A stretch of DNA of 55,494 nt from Amycolatopsis orientalis DSM 43388 (GTDB lineage: Bacteria; Actinomycetota; Actinomycetes; Mycobacteriales; Pseudonocardiaceae), in contig NZ_ASXG01000156.1 in NCBI RefSeq assembly GCF_000411975.1, forward strand, positions 1-55,494. Direction: 5' to 3'. Every line of letters starts with the position of its first letter. The first letter of the stretch is position 1. This document shows positions 16,302-25,382 of this stretch, piece after piece. The position numbers and the translations under genes are program-made. The notes under the pieces were generated by a model. The model was not told the origin of the DNA and searched no databases. It was given only the letters and a program-made list of their open reading frames with translations.

Positions 16302-17468
16302 GTGGACTTCCAGCTGAGCCAAGACCAGGAGGACATCCGGCGCGCCGTGCGCGAGCTGGCTGCCCGGTTCCCCGACGAGTACTGGGCCGAACGCGACGAA
16401 CGGGCCGAGTTCCCGCGCGAGTTCTACGACGCGTTCGCCTCCGCGGGCTGGCTCGGCATGGCGATCCCGCAGCAGTACGGCGGCGGCGGGCTCGGCATCC
16501 TCGAAGCCGCGCTGCTGCTGGAGGAAGTGGCCGCGTCCGGGGCCGGGATGAACGGGTGCAGCACGATGCACCTGACGATCTTCGGGCTGAACACGATCGT
16601 CAAGCACGGCAGCGAAGAGCTGCGCCGGGAAATCCTGCCCGGCGCGGTCGACGGTTCGCTGCACGTCTGCTTCGGCGTGACCGAACCGGACGCGGGCACC
16701 GACACGACGCGCATCTCCACCTTCGCCCGCCGCGACGGCGATTCCTATGTCGTGCACGGCCGGAAGGTCTGGATCACCAAGGCGGGCCAGTCCCAGAAGA
16801 TGGTGCTGATCGCCCGCACCACGCCCCGCGCCGAGGTGGAGAAGCCGACCGACGGCATGTCGCTGTTCGTCGTGGACATCGAGTCCGACGCGGTGCAGCT
16901 GCGCGCGATCCCCAAGCTGGGCCGCAACGCGGTGTCGTCGTACGAAGTGCTGATCGACGGTCTGCGGGTGCCGGAATCGGCGCGCGTTGGCGAGGAGGGC
17001 AAGGGCTTCCGGTACCTGCTCGACGGCCTCAACCCGGAGCGCATCCTGCTCGCGCACGAGGCGCTCGGCATCGGCCGGGCCGCCCTGCGCCGGGCGGTGC
17101 GCTATGCCGGGGAACGGCAGGTGTTCGGCCGTCCGATCGGGAAGAACCAGGGGCTGGCGTTCCCGCTGGCCGAGGCCGCGACCCGGCTCGACGCCGCCGA
17201 GCTGATGGCGCGCAACGCCGCCTGGCGCTACGACCGCGGTCTTTCCTGCGGCAAGGAGGCGAACATGGCGAAATGGCTGTGCGCGGACGCCGGGTTCCAG
17301 GCCGCCGACCAGGCGATCCAGACCCACGGCGGGATGGGCTACGCGCGGGAGTACCACGTGGAGCGGTATTTCCGGGAGGCGCGGCTGCTGCGGCTCGCGC
17401 CGATCAGCCAGGAAATGGTGCTGAACTACGTGTCCCAGCACGTGCTCGGGCTGCCGAGGTCGTACTGA
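16302..17468 (+). CDS. Acyl-CoA dehydrogenase
   Basis: A 388-residue FAD-dependent acyl-CoA dehydrogenase that introduces a 2,3-double bond into an acyl-CoA. The N-terminal helical domain starts DFQLSQDQEDIRRAVRELA; the middle domain has CFGVTEPDAGTDTT and WITKAGQS; the C-terminal domain has RQVFGRPIGKNQG and THGGMGYAREYHVERYFREA. The Glu that is catalytic in medium-chain enzymes (YEGT) is replaced by a LAPIS segment, so the base may lie elsewhere, as in isovaleryl-type enzymes. I prefer GTG 16302, which has GGAGAG seven bases upstream; ATG 16287 is the alternative and adds five residues. Its stop overlaps the CoA-transferase start by one base. Confidence 0.9.
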   Translation: MDFQLSQDQEDIRRAVRELAARFPDEYWAERDERAEFPREFYDAFASAGWLGMAIPQQYGGGGLGILEAALLLEEVAASGAGMNGCSTMHLTIFGLNTIVKHGSEELRREILPGAVDGSLHVCFGVTEPDAGTDTTRISTFARRDGDSYVVHGRKVWITKAGQSQKMVLIARTTPRAEVEKPTDGMSLFVVDIESDAVQLRAIPKLGRNAVSSYEVLIDGLRVPESARVGEEGKGFRYLLDGLNPERILLAHEALGIGRAALRRAVRYAGERQVFGRPIGKNQGLAFPLAEAATRLDAAELMARNAAWRYDRGLSCGKEANMAKWLCADAGFQAADQAIQTHGGMGYAREYHVERYFREARLLRLAPISQEMVLNYVSQHVLGLPRSY

Positions 17469-18652
17469 TGGGCGCGCTCGACGGCCTGCGGGTGCTGGAC
17501 CTGTCGCGGGTGCTGGCCGGGCCGTACTGCACGCAGATGCTGGCCGACCACGGGGCCGAGGTGATCAAGGTCGAATCGCCCTCGGGCGACGAGACGCGGG
17601 GCTGGGGCCCGCCCTTCCTCGCGGACGGGACGAGCGCGTACTACGCGAACCTCAACCGGGGCAAGAAGAACATCGTGCTGGATCTGTCCGGTCCGGACGG
17701 TCGCGTCCTGCTCGGCACGCTGCTCGCCGGCGCGGACGTGGTGGTGGAGAACTTCAAGGCGGGCACGCTCGCGCGCTGGGGCTGGCCGGACGAGACGATC
17801 CGGGCGGAGCATCCGGCGCTGATCCACTGCCGGATCACCGGGTTCGGCGCCGGCGGGCCGCTCGGCGGGCTGCCCGGATACGACGCGGTGCTGCAGGCCT
17901 ACGGCGGGCTGATGAGCGTGAACGGCGAGGCGGACGGGCCGCCGTTGCGGATCGGGGTGCCGGTCGTCGACATGGTGACCGGGCTGCTCGGGTTTTCCGG
18001 GATTCTGCTGGCGCTGCACGAACGCGAGCGGTCCGGGCTCGGGCAGCTGGTCGACTGCTCGTTGCTGGACACCGTGATCAGCTTGCTGCACCCGCATTCC
18101 GCGGCCTGGCTCGCCGACGGCGCGGTGCCGCGGCGGACCGGTTCGGCGCATCCGTCGATCGCGCCGTACGAGACTTTCCCGACGGCGGACGGGCTGTTCT
18201 TCGTCGGCGCGGGCAACGACCGGCAGTTCGCGGCGCTGGCCGAGGTGCTCGGCGCGCCTGGGCTGGCTTCCGATCCGCGGTTCGCGTCCAATGCCGACCG
18301 GGTCCGCAACGTCGCCGCGCTGCGGGCGGAGCTGAGTGTTCTGATCGGACCGCACCAACGGGAATCCCTGGCCGAGTCGTTGCTGGCCAAGGGAGTCCCG
18401 GCGTCCCCGGTGCACGACATCGCGGAGGCGATGACCGCTCCGCAGGTCCGGCACCGGGAAATGGTCGTGGAGCGGGACGGGTACCGCGGGGTCGGGGTGC
18501 CGGTGAAGCTCAGCCGGACGCCGGGGTGCGCCGCCGAACCGCCGCGGCCGCCGGGGGCGGATACCCGGGAGGTGCTTGCCGCGGCGGGGCTTTCGCCCGA
18601 GGATGCGGCGGCGGTGGTGGCGAAGGGGGCGGCGCATACGCGGCTTCCGTAG
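17468..18652 (+). CDS. CaiB/BaiF (family III) CoA-transferase
   Basis: A 394-residue family III CoA-transferase, the usual length for the family. The start LDGLRVLDLSRVLAGPYCTQ, then ADHGAEVIKVESPSGD and LNRGKKNIVLDL, are canonical. The Asp of GYDAVLQAYGG sits where the catalytic Asp of this family is found. These enzymes move CoA between two carboxylic acids without ATP. Coupled to the acyl-CoA dehydrogenase by a one-base overlap, it probably activates the imported acid that the dehydrogenase then oxidises, or acts on its product. Transcription ends at the hairpin 18659-18700. Confidence 0.9.
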   Translation: MGALDGLRVLDLSRVLAGPYCTQMLADHGAEVIKVESPSGDETRGWGPPFLADGTSAYYANLNRGKKNIVLDLSGPDGRVLLGTLLAGADVVVENFKAGTLARWGWPDETIRAEHPALIHCRITGFGAGGPLGGLPGYDAVLQAYGGLMSVNGEADGPPLRIGVPVVDMVTGLLGFSGILLALHERERSGLGQLVDCSLLDTVISLLHPHSAAWLADGAVPRRTGSAHPSIAPYETFPTADGLFFVGAGNDRQFAALAEVLGAPGLASDPRFASNADRVRNVAALRAELSVLIGPHQRESLAESLLAKGVPASPVHDIAEAMTAPQVRHREMVVERDGYRGVGVPVKLSRTPGCAAEPPRPPGADTREVLAAAGLSPEDAAAVVAKGAAHTRLP

Positions 18653-18658
18653 GTGGCT

Positions 18659-18700
18659 CGTGAGTGTTGCTTCCGGTTCTAACCGGCATCAACACTCACG
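18659..18700. terminator. Nested hairpin terminator between the CoA-transferase and Pls genes
   Basis: The outer 11-bp stem CGTGAGTGTTG (18659-18669) pairs with CAACACTCACG (18690-18700). An inner stem CCGGTT-CT-AACCGG (18673-18686) closes the loop. It lies 6 bp after the CoA-transferase stop and 5 bp from the convergent stop at 18706, so it can end transcription from both sides. Confidence 0.75.
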
Positions 18701-18705
18701 ACGCA

Positions 18706-21700
18706 TCACCGCCACGGCCGCACCGGCGTCCCCCTCCACCTGGTTCGCGCGGGCAGGGTCTCCCCCGCCATCACCAGCGACCCGGACCCCACCGTGGCCC
18801 CGTCGGAAATCCCGCTGCCCGGCAGCTGGAACGCCCTCGGCCCGAGAGTCGCGCCGGCACCGAGGCGGACCGGGTCCAGCCGCATGACCCGGTCGTGGAA
18901 CAGGTGCGTCTGCAGCACGCAGCCGCGGTTCACCACCGCACCGTCGCCGAGCCGGACGAGGTCCGTTTCCGGCAGCCAGTAGCTCTCGCACCAGACGCCG
19001 CGGCCGATGCGGGCGCCGAGGGTGCGCAGCCACCAGTTCAGCACCGGCGTGCCCAGGAACGATCCGGCGAACCACGGGACCGCGAGCGTCTCGACGAACG
19101 TGTCGTACAGCTCGTTCCGCCACACGAACGCACTCCACAGCGGATGCCGTCCTGGCCGGAACCGGCCGACCAGCGTCCATTTCATCAGCGTCGTCAGCAG
19201 CGCGGCGAAGAGACCGGCCGACACGAACACCGCGGGGGCGAGAGCAGCGGCGACCCAGAAGCCGTCCGCGAGATCCGCTCCGGCCAGCACCGCGCTCACT
19301 GCGAGCCCGAGCAGGCCCGCGATCAGCAGCGGCGCGATCCGGCAGGACTCGACCAGCGCGCGGGCCAGCTTCAACCGGCGCGGCGGCGCGAAGGTGCGCG
19401 CGGGGTCGACGGGGTCGGCAGTCCGGCGCAGCTCCAACGCGGGCCGGCCGAGCCAGGACGTGCCGTCGGGGACTTCGGCCGGGGTGTCGGACAGCACGCC
19501 GACCAGCGAGCCCGAGCCGAGTGTCCGATCCGGACCGACGACCGCGGAGTTGCCGACGAACGCGCGTTCGCCGATCTCCGAAACGCCGAGCCGCACCCAG
19601 CCGCGGTCGAGTTCGTACGGGGCGGCGAGGACGTCGTCGGCGAGGAAAGCACCGTCTCGCACCCGCAGCAGCGACGGCAGGCTGAGCACAGTGGACAGTT
19701 CCGCGTTGCGGCCGATCCGGGCGCCCAGCAGGCGCATCCAGACCGGAGTCGCCAGCGCGGCGTAGAGCGGGAACAGCTGCCGCCGGGCGATTTCCAGCAG
19801 TTCGTGCACGAACCAGGCCGCCCAGCCCGCGCGGCTCCGCACCGGATGAACCCCCGGTCGCACGGCCAGGCTGGCCAGCCGCACGAGCAGGACGATCGTC
19901 AAGGCGTACAAGACTATTCCGGCAAGGACGAGCAACGGTGTCCAGGGCAGGATCGCCAGCGCGGCGCCGCGCGGGTCGTCCGTCGCGGGAACCAGCAGCA
20001 GCGCGACCGCGATCAGCGGAAGCGCGGACACGAACAGGAACATCGACCGCAGCGTCCCGCCGAGGGCGAAAGCCAGCGCGTACCGCTTCGCCCGCGGGGC
20101 CGTCTCGGCCGGCCGCGACGGACGCTCCCCCGAAGGCCCGGCCGGAGAACCGCCCCAGACCGCGCCGTCCGGCACCCGGGTGTCGAGCGTCGAGCCGGGC
20201 AACAGCACCGACGCGGCGCCGAGGTCCGTGCCCGGCAGCAGGGTGCTGCGTCCGCCGACCCGCGCCCCGGCGCCGACTCGGACGCGGCCGACCCGCAGCA
20301 CCGCACCGTCCAGCCACCATCCGGCCAGGTCGGCCTCGGGCTCGATCGCGCATCCGGCGCCGAAGTCGGCGAGGCCGCTGATCGGCGGCGGCGAATGCAG
20401 GTCCACGCCCCGGCCCACCCGATTGCCGAGCAGCCGGGCATACGGCGCGGCGAGCGGCGTACCGGCGACCCCGGGCGGGCCGACGACGGCAGCGAACCGT
20501 TCCGCGGTCCACAGTCTCAAGTGGACCAGGCCGCCCCGGCGGTACTCCCCCGGCGCCAGCCGTCCGCACAGTACTCGCACCCCGCCCGCGGCGAGCAGCA
20601 TCCGGCCCGGCGGGCTCAGCAGCACCAGCCACGCGGGCACGAGGATCCACCACGACATCCGCGGCAGCCACTGCACCGGCAGCACCAGCGAAACGAGCGA
20701 GCCGAGCAACGACACCGAGAGCAGCCAGCGCATTCCGGACAGGGCCAGCAGGACCAGCTGCACCCCGGCCTGCCACCATCCGCTGCCGCGCACCGGAGCC
20801 GTCCGCGGCTCTTCCGCCGCGACCGTTTCGACCGGCGCACCGGCGAGACGTTCGTACAGCTCGCGCGGCGTCGGGCAGGAGTACACATCGGACACTGCCG
20901 CGTTCGGATACCGTTCGCGCAGCACGGAAACGAGCCGCGCCGCGGTCACGCTCGAGCCGCCGAGGTCGAAGAAGTCGTCGTCCGGCCCGGCCGCGGTTCC
21001 GAGGTGCTCGCACCACACCCGCAACAGCCAAGCCAGCTTCGGATCGGACGGCGCCACCGGCGCGGCGGCCGGTTCCTCCAGCGGCCACGGCAACGCGTCG
21101 CGGTCGAGCTTGCCCGACGCGCGCACCGGAAGCTCCGGCACCAACGCCAGCCGGGGCACCAATGCCGCGGGCAGCCGGTCCCGCAGACGGCTGCGCGCGG
21201 CGGCGCGGTCGAGGGTCTCGCCCTCCGGCACCACGTAGCCGACCAGCACCTGCGCGCCGCTGTCCGTGCGCCGCACCACCGTCGCGGCCGCGGCCACCCC
21301 GGGCAAGGCACGCAGCGCGGCGTCGATCTCGCCCAGCTCGACGCGTCGTCCGCCGATCTTGACCTGGCCGTCCGCGCGCCCGACGAACTCCAGGCCCTCC
21401 GGCACCGCACGCACCAGGTCGCCGCTGCGGTACGCGCGGCTCCAGCCGAGTCCCGGCAGCGGGACGAACTTCTGCGCGTCCTTCGCCGCGTCGAGGTACC
21501 GCGCGAGGCCGGCCCCGCCGATCACCAGCTCGCCGCTGCGGCCCCACGGCACCGGAATGCCGGCCGGGTCCTCCGGGTCGACGACCGCGAGTTCCCAGCC
21601 GTCGAGCGGCAGCCCGATCCGCACCGGCTCCCCCGCGCGCAGCCGCTGCGCACACGCGACGACGGTGGTTTCCGTTGGGCCGTAAGTGTTCCAGATTTCC

Positions 21701-22590
21701 CGTTTGCCGTCGTCGAAGCGCGACACGACTTCCGGCGGGCACGCTTCGCCGCCGAGGATGAGCAGCCGGACGCCGGCCAGGGCGTCCACCGGCCACAGCG
21801 CGGCGAGCGTCGGCACCGTCGACACGACCGTGACGCCGCGCTCGGCCAGCCACGGCCCGAGGTCCGCGCCCGCGCGGACGAGCGAGCGCGGAGCCGGGAC
21901 CAGGCACGCGCCGTGCCGCCACGCCAGCCACATTTCCTCACAGGACGCGTCGAACGCGACGCTCAGCCCGGCCAGCACGCGATCGCCCGGGCCTAGCGGC
22001 CGCGCGGTGCAGAACAGTCGGGCCTCGGCGTCCACGAACGCCGCGGCCGCGCGATGCGTGACGGCGACGCCTTTGGGCTTGCCGGTGGAACCGGAGGTGA
22101 AGATGATCCACGCGTCGTCCCGCGGCTGCGGGCGCACCCTCGGCCACTGCGGTCCGCGCGATCGCGGCAGACCGGCGTCGCCGAGGACCAGGCTCACTTG
22201 GGCTTCGGCCCAGACTGTTTCGGCACGGTCGGCGGGATCGTCGGCGTCGACCGGCACGTAGGCCGCTCCGGTGGACAGAACGGCGAGAATGGCGCGGTAC
22301 AGCGCCGCGGTGCCGGAAGTCATCCGGATGCCCACCCGGTCGCCCGGCTTGACCCCGGCGGTGCGAAGCCGTCCGCCGAGTTCTTCCACCTGCGCGGCGA
22401 ACTCGCGGTACGTCGCCCGCTCGGTTCCGTCGTCCAGCGCGAGCGCGTCCGGGTGTTTGCGCACGGTTTCGGCGAAAATGTCGTAAAGCGTGCGCGCGGC
22501 GGGAGCCGGACCCGCCCGGTAAACCGCCGCAGCCTCTTCGGCGAGCCTCTCGGGCGCGACGGTGCGCACCCGATCCGCGTCCAGCGTCAC
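18706..22590 (-). CDS. Pls/PosA-family membrane NRPS (homo-poly(amino acid) synthetase)
   Basis: A 1294-residue protein with the whole architecture of epsilon-poly-L-lysine synthetase (Pls, about 1319 aa). An adenylation domain occupies about 35-505 (IIFTSGSTGKPKG at 162, NTYGPTETT, YRSGDLV, SGKLDR). A carrier domain follows with Ser546 in FFDLGGSSVTAARL. About six membrane helices then alternate with three tandem soluble domains that contain hexapeptide-like repeats (GRSTLLPGTDLGAASVLLPG, for example). Pls makes short isopeptide-linked chains by repeated condensation without a thioesterase. The specificity residues read D-A-E-S-I-G-T-V-V-K, close to a bacterial lysine code. GTG 22590 has AGAGG six bases upstream. 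The gene is monocistronic, downstream of an LCP gene. Product and secretion are inferred. Confidence 0.88.
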   Translation of the reverse strand: MTLDADRVRTVAPERLAEEAAAVYRAGPAPAARTLYDIFAETVRKHPDALALDDGTERATYREFAAQVEELGGRLRTAGVKPGDRVGIRMTSGTAALYRAILAVLSTGAAYVPVDADDPADRAETVWAEAQVSLVLGDAGLPRSRGPQWPRVRPQPRDDAWIIFTSGSTGKPKGVAVTHRAAAAFVDAEARLFCTARPLGPGDRVLAGLSVAFDASCEEMWLAWRHGACLVPAPRSLVRAGADLGPWLAERGVTVVSTVPTLAALWPVDALAGVRLLILGGEACPPEVVSRFDDGKREIWNTYGPTETTVVACAQRLRAGEPVRIGLPLDGWELAVVDPEDPAGIPVPWGRSGELVIGGAGLARYLDAAKDAQKFVPLPGLGWSRAYRSGDLVRAVPEGLEFVGRADGQVKIGGRRVELGEIDAALRALPGVAAAATVVRRTDSGAQVLVGYVVPEGETLDRAAARSRLRDRLPAALVPRLALVPELPVRASGKLDRDALPWPLEEPAAAPVAPSDPKLAWLLRVWCEHLGTAAGPDDDFFDLGGSSVTAARLVSVLRERYPNAAVSDVYSCPTPRELYERLAGAPVETVAAEEPRTAPVRGSGWWQAGVQLVLLALSGMRWLLSVSLLGSLVSLVLPVQWLPRMSWWILVPAWLVLLSPPGRMLLAAGGVRVLCGRLAPGEYRRGGLVHLRLWTAERFAAVVGPPGVAGTPLAAPYARLLGNRVGRGVDLHSPPPISGLADFGAGCAIEPEADLAGWWLDGAVLRVGRVRVGAGARVGGRSTLLPGTDLGAASVLLPGSTLDTRVPDGAVWGGSPAGPSGERPSRPAETAPRAKRYALAFALGGTLRSMFLFVSALPLIAVALLLVPATDDPRGAALAILPWTPLLVLAGIVLYALTIVLLVRLASLAVRPGVHPVRSRAGWAAWFVHELLEIARRQLFPLYAALATPVWMRLLGARIGRNAELSTVLSLPSLLRVRDGAFLADDVLAAPYELDRGWVRLGVSEIGERAFVGNSAVVGPDRTLGSGSLVGVLSDTPAEVPDGTSWLGRPALELRRTADPVDPARTFAPPRRLKLARALVESCRIAPLLIAGLLGLAVSAVLAGADLADGFWVAAALAPAVFVSAGLFAALLTTLMKWTLVGRFRPGRHPLWSAFVWRNELYDTFVETLAVPWFAGSFLGTPVLNWWLRTLGARIGRGVWCESYWLPETDLVRLGDGAVVNRGCVLQTHLFHDRVMRLDPVRLGAGATLGPRAFQLPGSGISDGATVGSGSLVMAGETLPARTRWRGTPVRPWR

Positions 22591-22859
22591 AGGAAACCTC
22601 TTTCCAGGAGAACAGGAGTCACGAAACCGGCCGGAGCCACTCAACAATGGGCGGCGTGAGGCCGGGTTGAAGCAGCAGCGCCGTTCTCCGGCGCTGAAAT
22701 CGGAACAAGAACAGATATCGGGCAATCCCCCAGCCACGATTGTGCGGCTCGTCACGCGAGTTCGGACATTAGCGGACGCAGTGCCGCCGAGGTCACTCGG
22801 CAGAGTTAATTTCGGAATTCGTTCTCAACAGGTTCACAGGAACGTTGTGCTTCTCCCGT

Positions 22860-24293
22860 TCACCGCACGCAGGGCACCCCGCCTCCGGACAATTCGTCGG
22901 CCGGCGAAACCGGGGCCACCGGCACCGGGGCAACCTGGTCGGCCGTCTCCCGGAAATCAGTGCCGAGCACCAGTTTCAGCTCCCCCGCGGCCAGCGCGCC
23001 GTCGTAGCTCACCGCGTATCCTCCGCCGAGCGCGGCCACGAGCTTCGCCGCCGACGCGGAATCCCCGCGCCCGTAACGGACCACAGTGCGGTGCGTGTGC
23101 CGCGCGTTGGACGTGTGCCCGGCGCGGTATCCCCGCGACGGGAGCGCCTTCAGCACGCGAGCGGCCGCGCCCTCCCGGCCGCTCGCGTTCACGACGTCCA
23201 CCGCGGGCCCCGCCGTCGCGGCGGGCGGCGGCGGGACCGTCCGGCCGAGCAGCCGCGCCGCCGCGGCGCGGATTTTCCCCGGATCCACAATGGCGATGTC
23301 CTCGCCCCGCGCGTCTTTTTCGACCCTTTCGACCGGAAGCGACGCCAGCGTCAGATCCCCGCCGGCGAACGATTCCGCCTGCCGTGCCAGCGCGTTCAGG
23401 TCGAGCCCGGAATCGATCGCGACATTCTGCTTCGCGACCGAAACCAGCTGTCCGAGTTTCCCCGGATCCCCGAACACCCGGCCTTCTTTCAGCTGATGCG
23501 CCACCGAAACGAGAAACGCCTGCTGGCGCCGTTCCCGGTCCAGGTCGGTGAACTCGTGCCGCGGATCGCGCCGCTGCCGCACGAACGCCGTCGCCTGCGC
23601 CGCGGAAATCCGCTGCTGCCCGCCCGGGAAATCCGCTCCGGAGAAACTGTCGCTCGTGGCCTCGGTCAAACACACCGTGATCGGCTGCACGACCTGAGCC
23701 AGCTGATAGAACGCGACCAGGGTGACTTCGACGAAATGGTCCACCGCGACCCCGCCGAGAAACTGGCGCACCGTCGCGACTTCCGCCGCGCGGCCGGCGT
23801 CCCGGGACCGCTGTTCGCGAGCCGCTTTCTCGGTGACGCCTTGCGCGGCAAGACGTTTCGACTCCGCGGCGAACGCGTACCCGTAAGCCTCCTTGATCCT
23901 GCCCTGGCACACCCCGTCCGGACAGCCGGCGAGGTCGGTGTAATCGTCTCGCGGGATCGAAATGACCGTCGGATGCCCGCCGTCGGCCGGGACGTGCAGC
24001 AGCATCAGCACGTCGGTGTGGTATCCGCCGACGTGCTCGTCCCCCGCGTGCAGTTGCTCGTACAGCTCGGCGGGCAGCGGTTCGCCCCGCTCGTCGAGCC
24101 GCGAATCGAGCCCCATGACGAGGATGTTCGTGTCCCCGCCCGGCCGGGCCCGCCCGTCGAGCGCGGTGGACGTCGTCACCCCGGACAGCAGCGCGCGCAG
24201 CTGCGCCCATCCGTATGCGGCCCCGCCCAGCAGGACCGCGACCAGCGCGACCACGCCGATCCGCTCGGCCCAGTGCCCGTTCGCGCGCTCCAT
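22860..24293 (-). CDS. LCP-family (LytR-CpsA-Psr) cell-wall ligase with LytR_C domain
   Basis: A 477-residue protein with one N-terminal membrane anchor (about 12-32) and an extracytoplasmic LCP domain (about 50-310): NILVMGLDSR, YHTDVLMLLHV, VISIPRDDYTDL, and the Arg-rich AFVRQRRDPRHEFTDLDRERRQQ, which is the canonical lipid-phosphate-binding Arg segment. A LytR_C domain follows (about 365-440). LCP enzymes attach polyprenyl-linked glycopolymers, such as arabinogalactan or teichoic acids, to peptidoglycan. It lies on the same strand 269 bp upstream of the Pls-type synthetase with a gap large enough for a separate promoter, so a joint role is only a possibility. Confidence 0.88.
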   Translation of the reverse strand: MERANGHWAERIGVVALVAVLLGGAAYGWAQLRALLSGVTTSTALDGRARPGGDTNILVMGLDSRLDERGEPLPAELYEQLHAGDEHVGGYHTDVLMLLHVPADGGHPTVISIPRDDYTDLAGCPDGVCQGRIKEAYGYAFAAESKRLAAQGVTEKAAREQRSRDAGRAAEVATVRQFLGGVAVDHFVEVTLVAFYQLAQVVQPITVCLTEATSDSFSGADFPGGQQRISAAQATAFVRQRRDPRHEFTDLDRERRQQAFLVSVAHQLKEGRVFGDPGKLGQLVSVAKQNVAIDSGLDLNALARQAESFAGGDLTLASLPVERVEKDARGEDIAIVDPGKIRAAAARLLGRTVPPPPAATAGPAVDVVNASGREGAAARVLKALPSRGYRAGHTSNARHTHRTVVRYGRGDSASAAKLVAALGGGYAVSYDGALAAGELKLVLGTDFRETADQVAPVPVAPVSPADELSGGGVPCVR

Positions 24294-24466
24294 CGCTCAC
24301 CGCTCCTCCCTCCGGCGCACCCGGTGTACTCCGGGGACCCTGTGAGAGCGATGAGAAAGCCGCTCGTCCGGGCAGCCCGCCGAGGTCGAACGGGCTACGG
24401 CCGGACCAGCGTCACACTTTGGCGGGTCAGCGCCGCGCTTCGCGAAGTCAGCCGGCAGCAGTACGC

Positions 24467-25351
24467 CTAGCCCCAGCTGTCCGGCTGCCGCCCGTCCAGA
24501 TCCGTCAGCCCGTACTCGCGCGCCAGCTCCGCCGAACTCACCGAGCGCTGGTTCCACCGGTGCCGCGACGGATCAGCTGCCATCGCCGCCACCCCGCGGC
24601 CCACGTACCGCGGCGACTCCGACTCCGCGAACCCCTCCGGAGCACCCGCCGCCAAAGCCGACTGCCAGTTCTCCTCAGTCACCCCGTAAGCGTCGAGCAT
24701 CATCTCCGACCGCAGCCATCCCGGCGTCACCGCGACGGCCGTGCCGCCATCCGCCGCCAGCTCGTGGCCCAGCGAGAAAGCCAAGCGATTCACCGAAGCC
24801 TTGGCCAGGTCGTAAAACACCGAAATCCGGTAGCGCGAAGCATTGTGCGCCGAAGTCCCGTCGGTGACCTCGACCACCAGCCCGCCCGGCTCCCGGATCA
24901 CCAGGGGCAGCAGGAAATGCGACGTGACGAGATGCGTCTCCACTCCCAGCCGGAGAATCCGCAACCCGGCGTCGAGGTCGTGCTCCCACACCGGCGTGTT
25001 CCAGTCCGCCGGACCGCCTTTGAGCCGCTCCGCGCCCCAGATGTCGTTGACCAGCACGTGAAGCCGCCCGTATTCCGCGCGGACGAAAGCGGCCAGCCGG
25101 CGGACGTCGTCGTGGTCCAGGTGGTCGGCGACGAACGGAACGCCGGCGCCGCCCAGCTGGGAGACCAGCGCAGCGGTTTCCTCGACAGTCTCCGGCCGGT
25201 CGTAATCCGAGCGCCGAAGCCCGGTCCGGCTGCTGCGGCCAGTGCAGATCACCGTCGCTCCGGCCTCGCCGAGGGCAGCGGCGATTCCCCGCCCGGCACC
25301 GCGGGTCGCCCCCGCGACGAGGGCGACCCGGCCGTGCAGGTCGGGCGGCAT
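24467..25351 (-). CDS. Short-chain dehydrogenase/reductase
   Basis: A 294-residue SDR oxidoreductase with an N-terminal Rossmann fold. The cofactor loop GATRGAGRG and the following RSSRTG segment, with basic residues after the second strand, favour NADP(H). The catalytic Tyr-x-x-x-Lys is YDLAK in FYDLAKASVNRLAFSLG, preceded by a DGTSAHN stretch that supplies the Ser. It resembles DHRS1-like bacterial SDRs with the VNDIWGAERLKGG segment. The substrate is unknown. It follows the acyl-CoA synthetase on the same strand with a 31-bp gap, so the two may be cotranscribed. Confidence 0.85.
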   Translation of the reverse strand: MPPDLHGRVALVAGATRGAGRGIAAALGEAGATVICTGRSSRTGLRRSDYDRPETVEETAALVSQLGGAGVPFVADHLDHDDVRRLAAFVRAEYGRLHVLVNDIWGAERLKGGPADWNTPVWEHDLDAGLRILRLGVETHLVTSHFLLPLVIREPGGLVVEVTDGTSAHNASRYRISVFYDLAKASVNRLAFSLGHELAADGGTAVAVTPGWLRSEMMLDAYGVTEENWQSALAAGAPEGFAESESPRYVGRGVAAMAADPSRHRWNQRSVSSAELAREYGLTDLDGRQPDSWG

Positions 25352-25382
25352 CGGGCCAGTGTGGCACCGGCCGCGGGAAAAC

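Noticed and set aside
18664..21996. A 1110-codon plus-strand open frame opposite the Pls-type gene
   Set aside because: Composition is Arg/Gln/His-rich shadow text; the opposite strand encodes a complete synthetase with a ribosome site.
22786..22801. Small hairpin GCCGAG-GTCA-CTCGGC as terminator of the LCP gene
   Set aside because: A 6-bp stem is too weak and common at this GC content to call with confidence.
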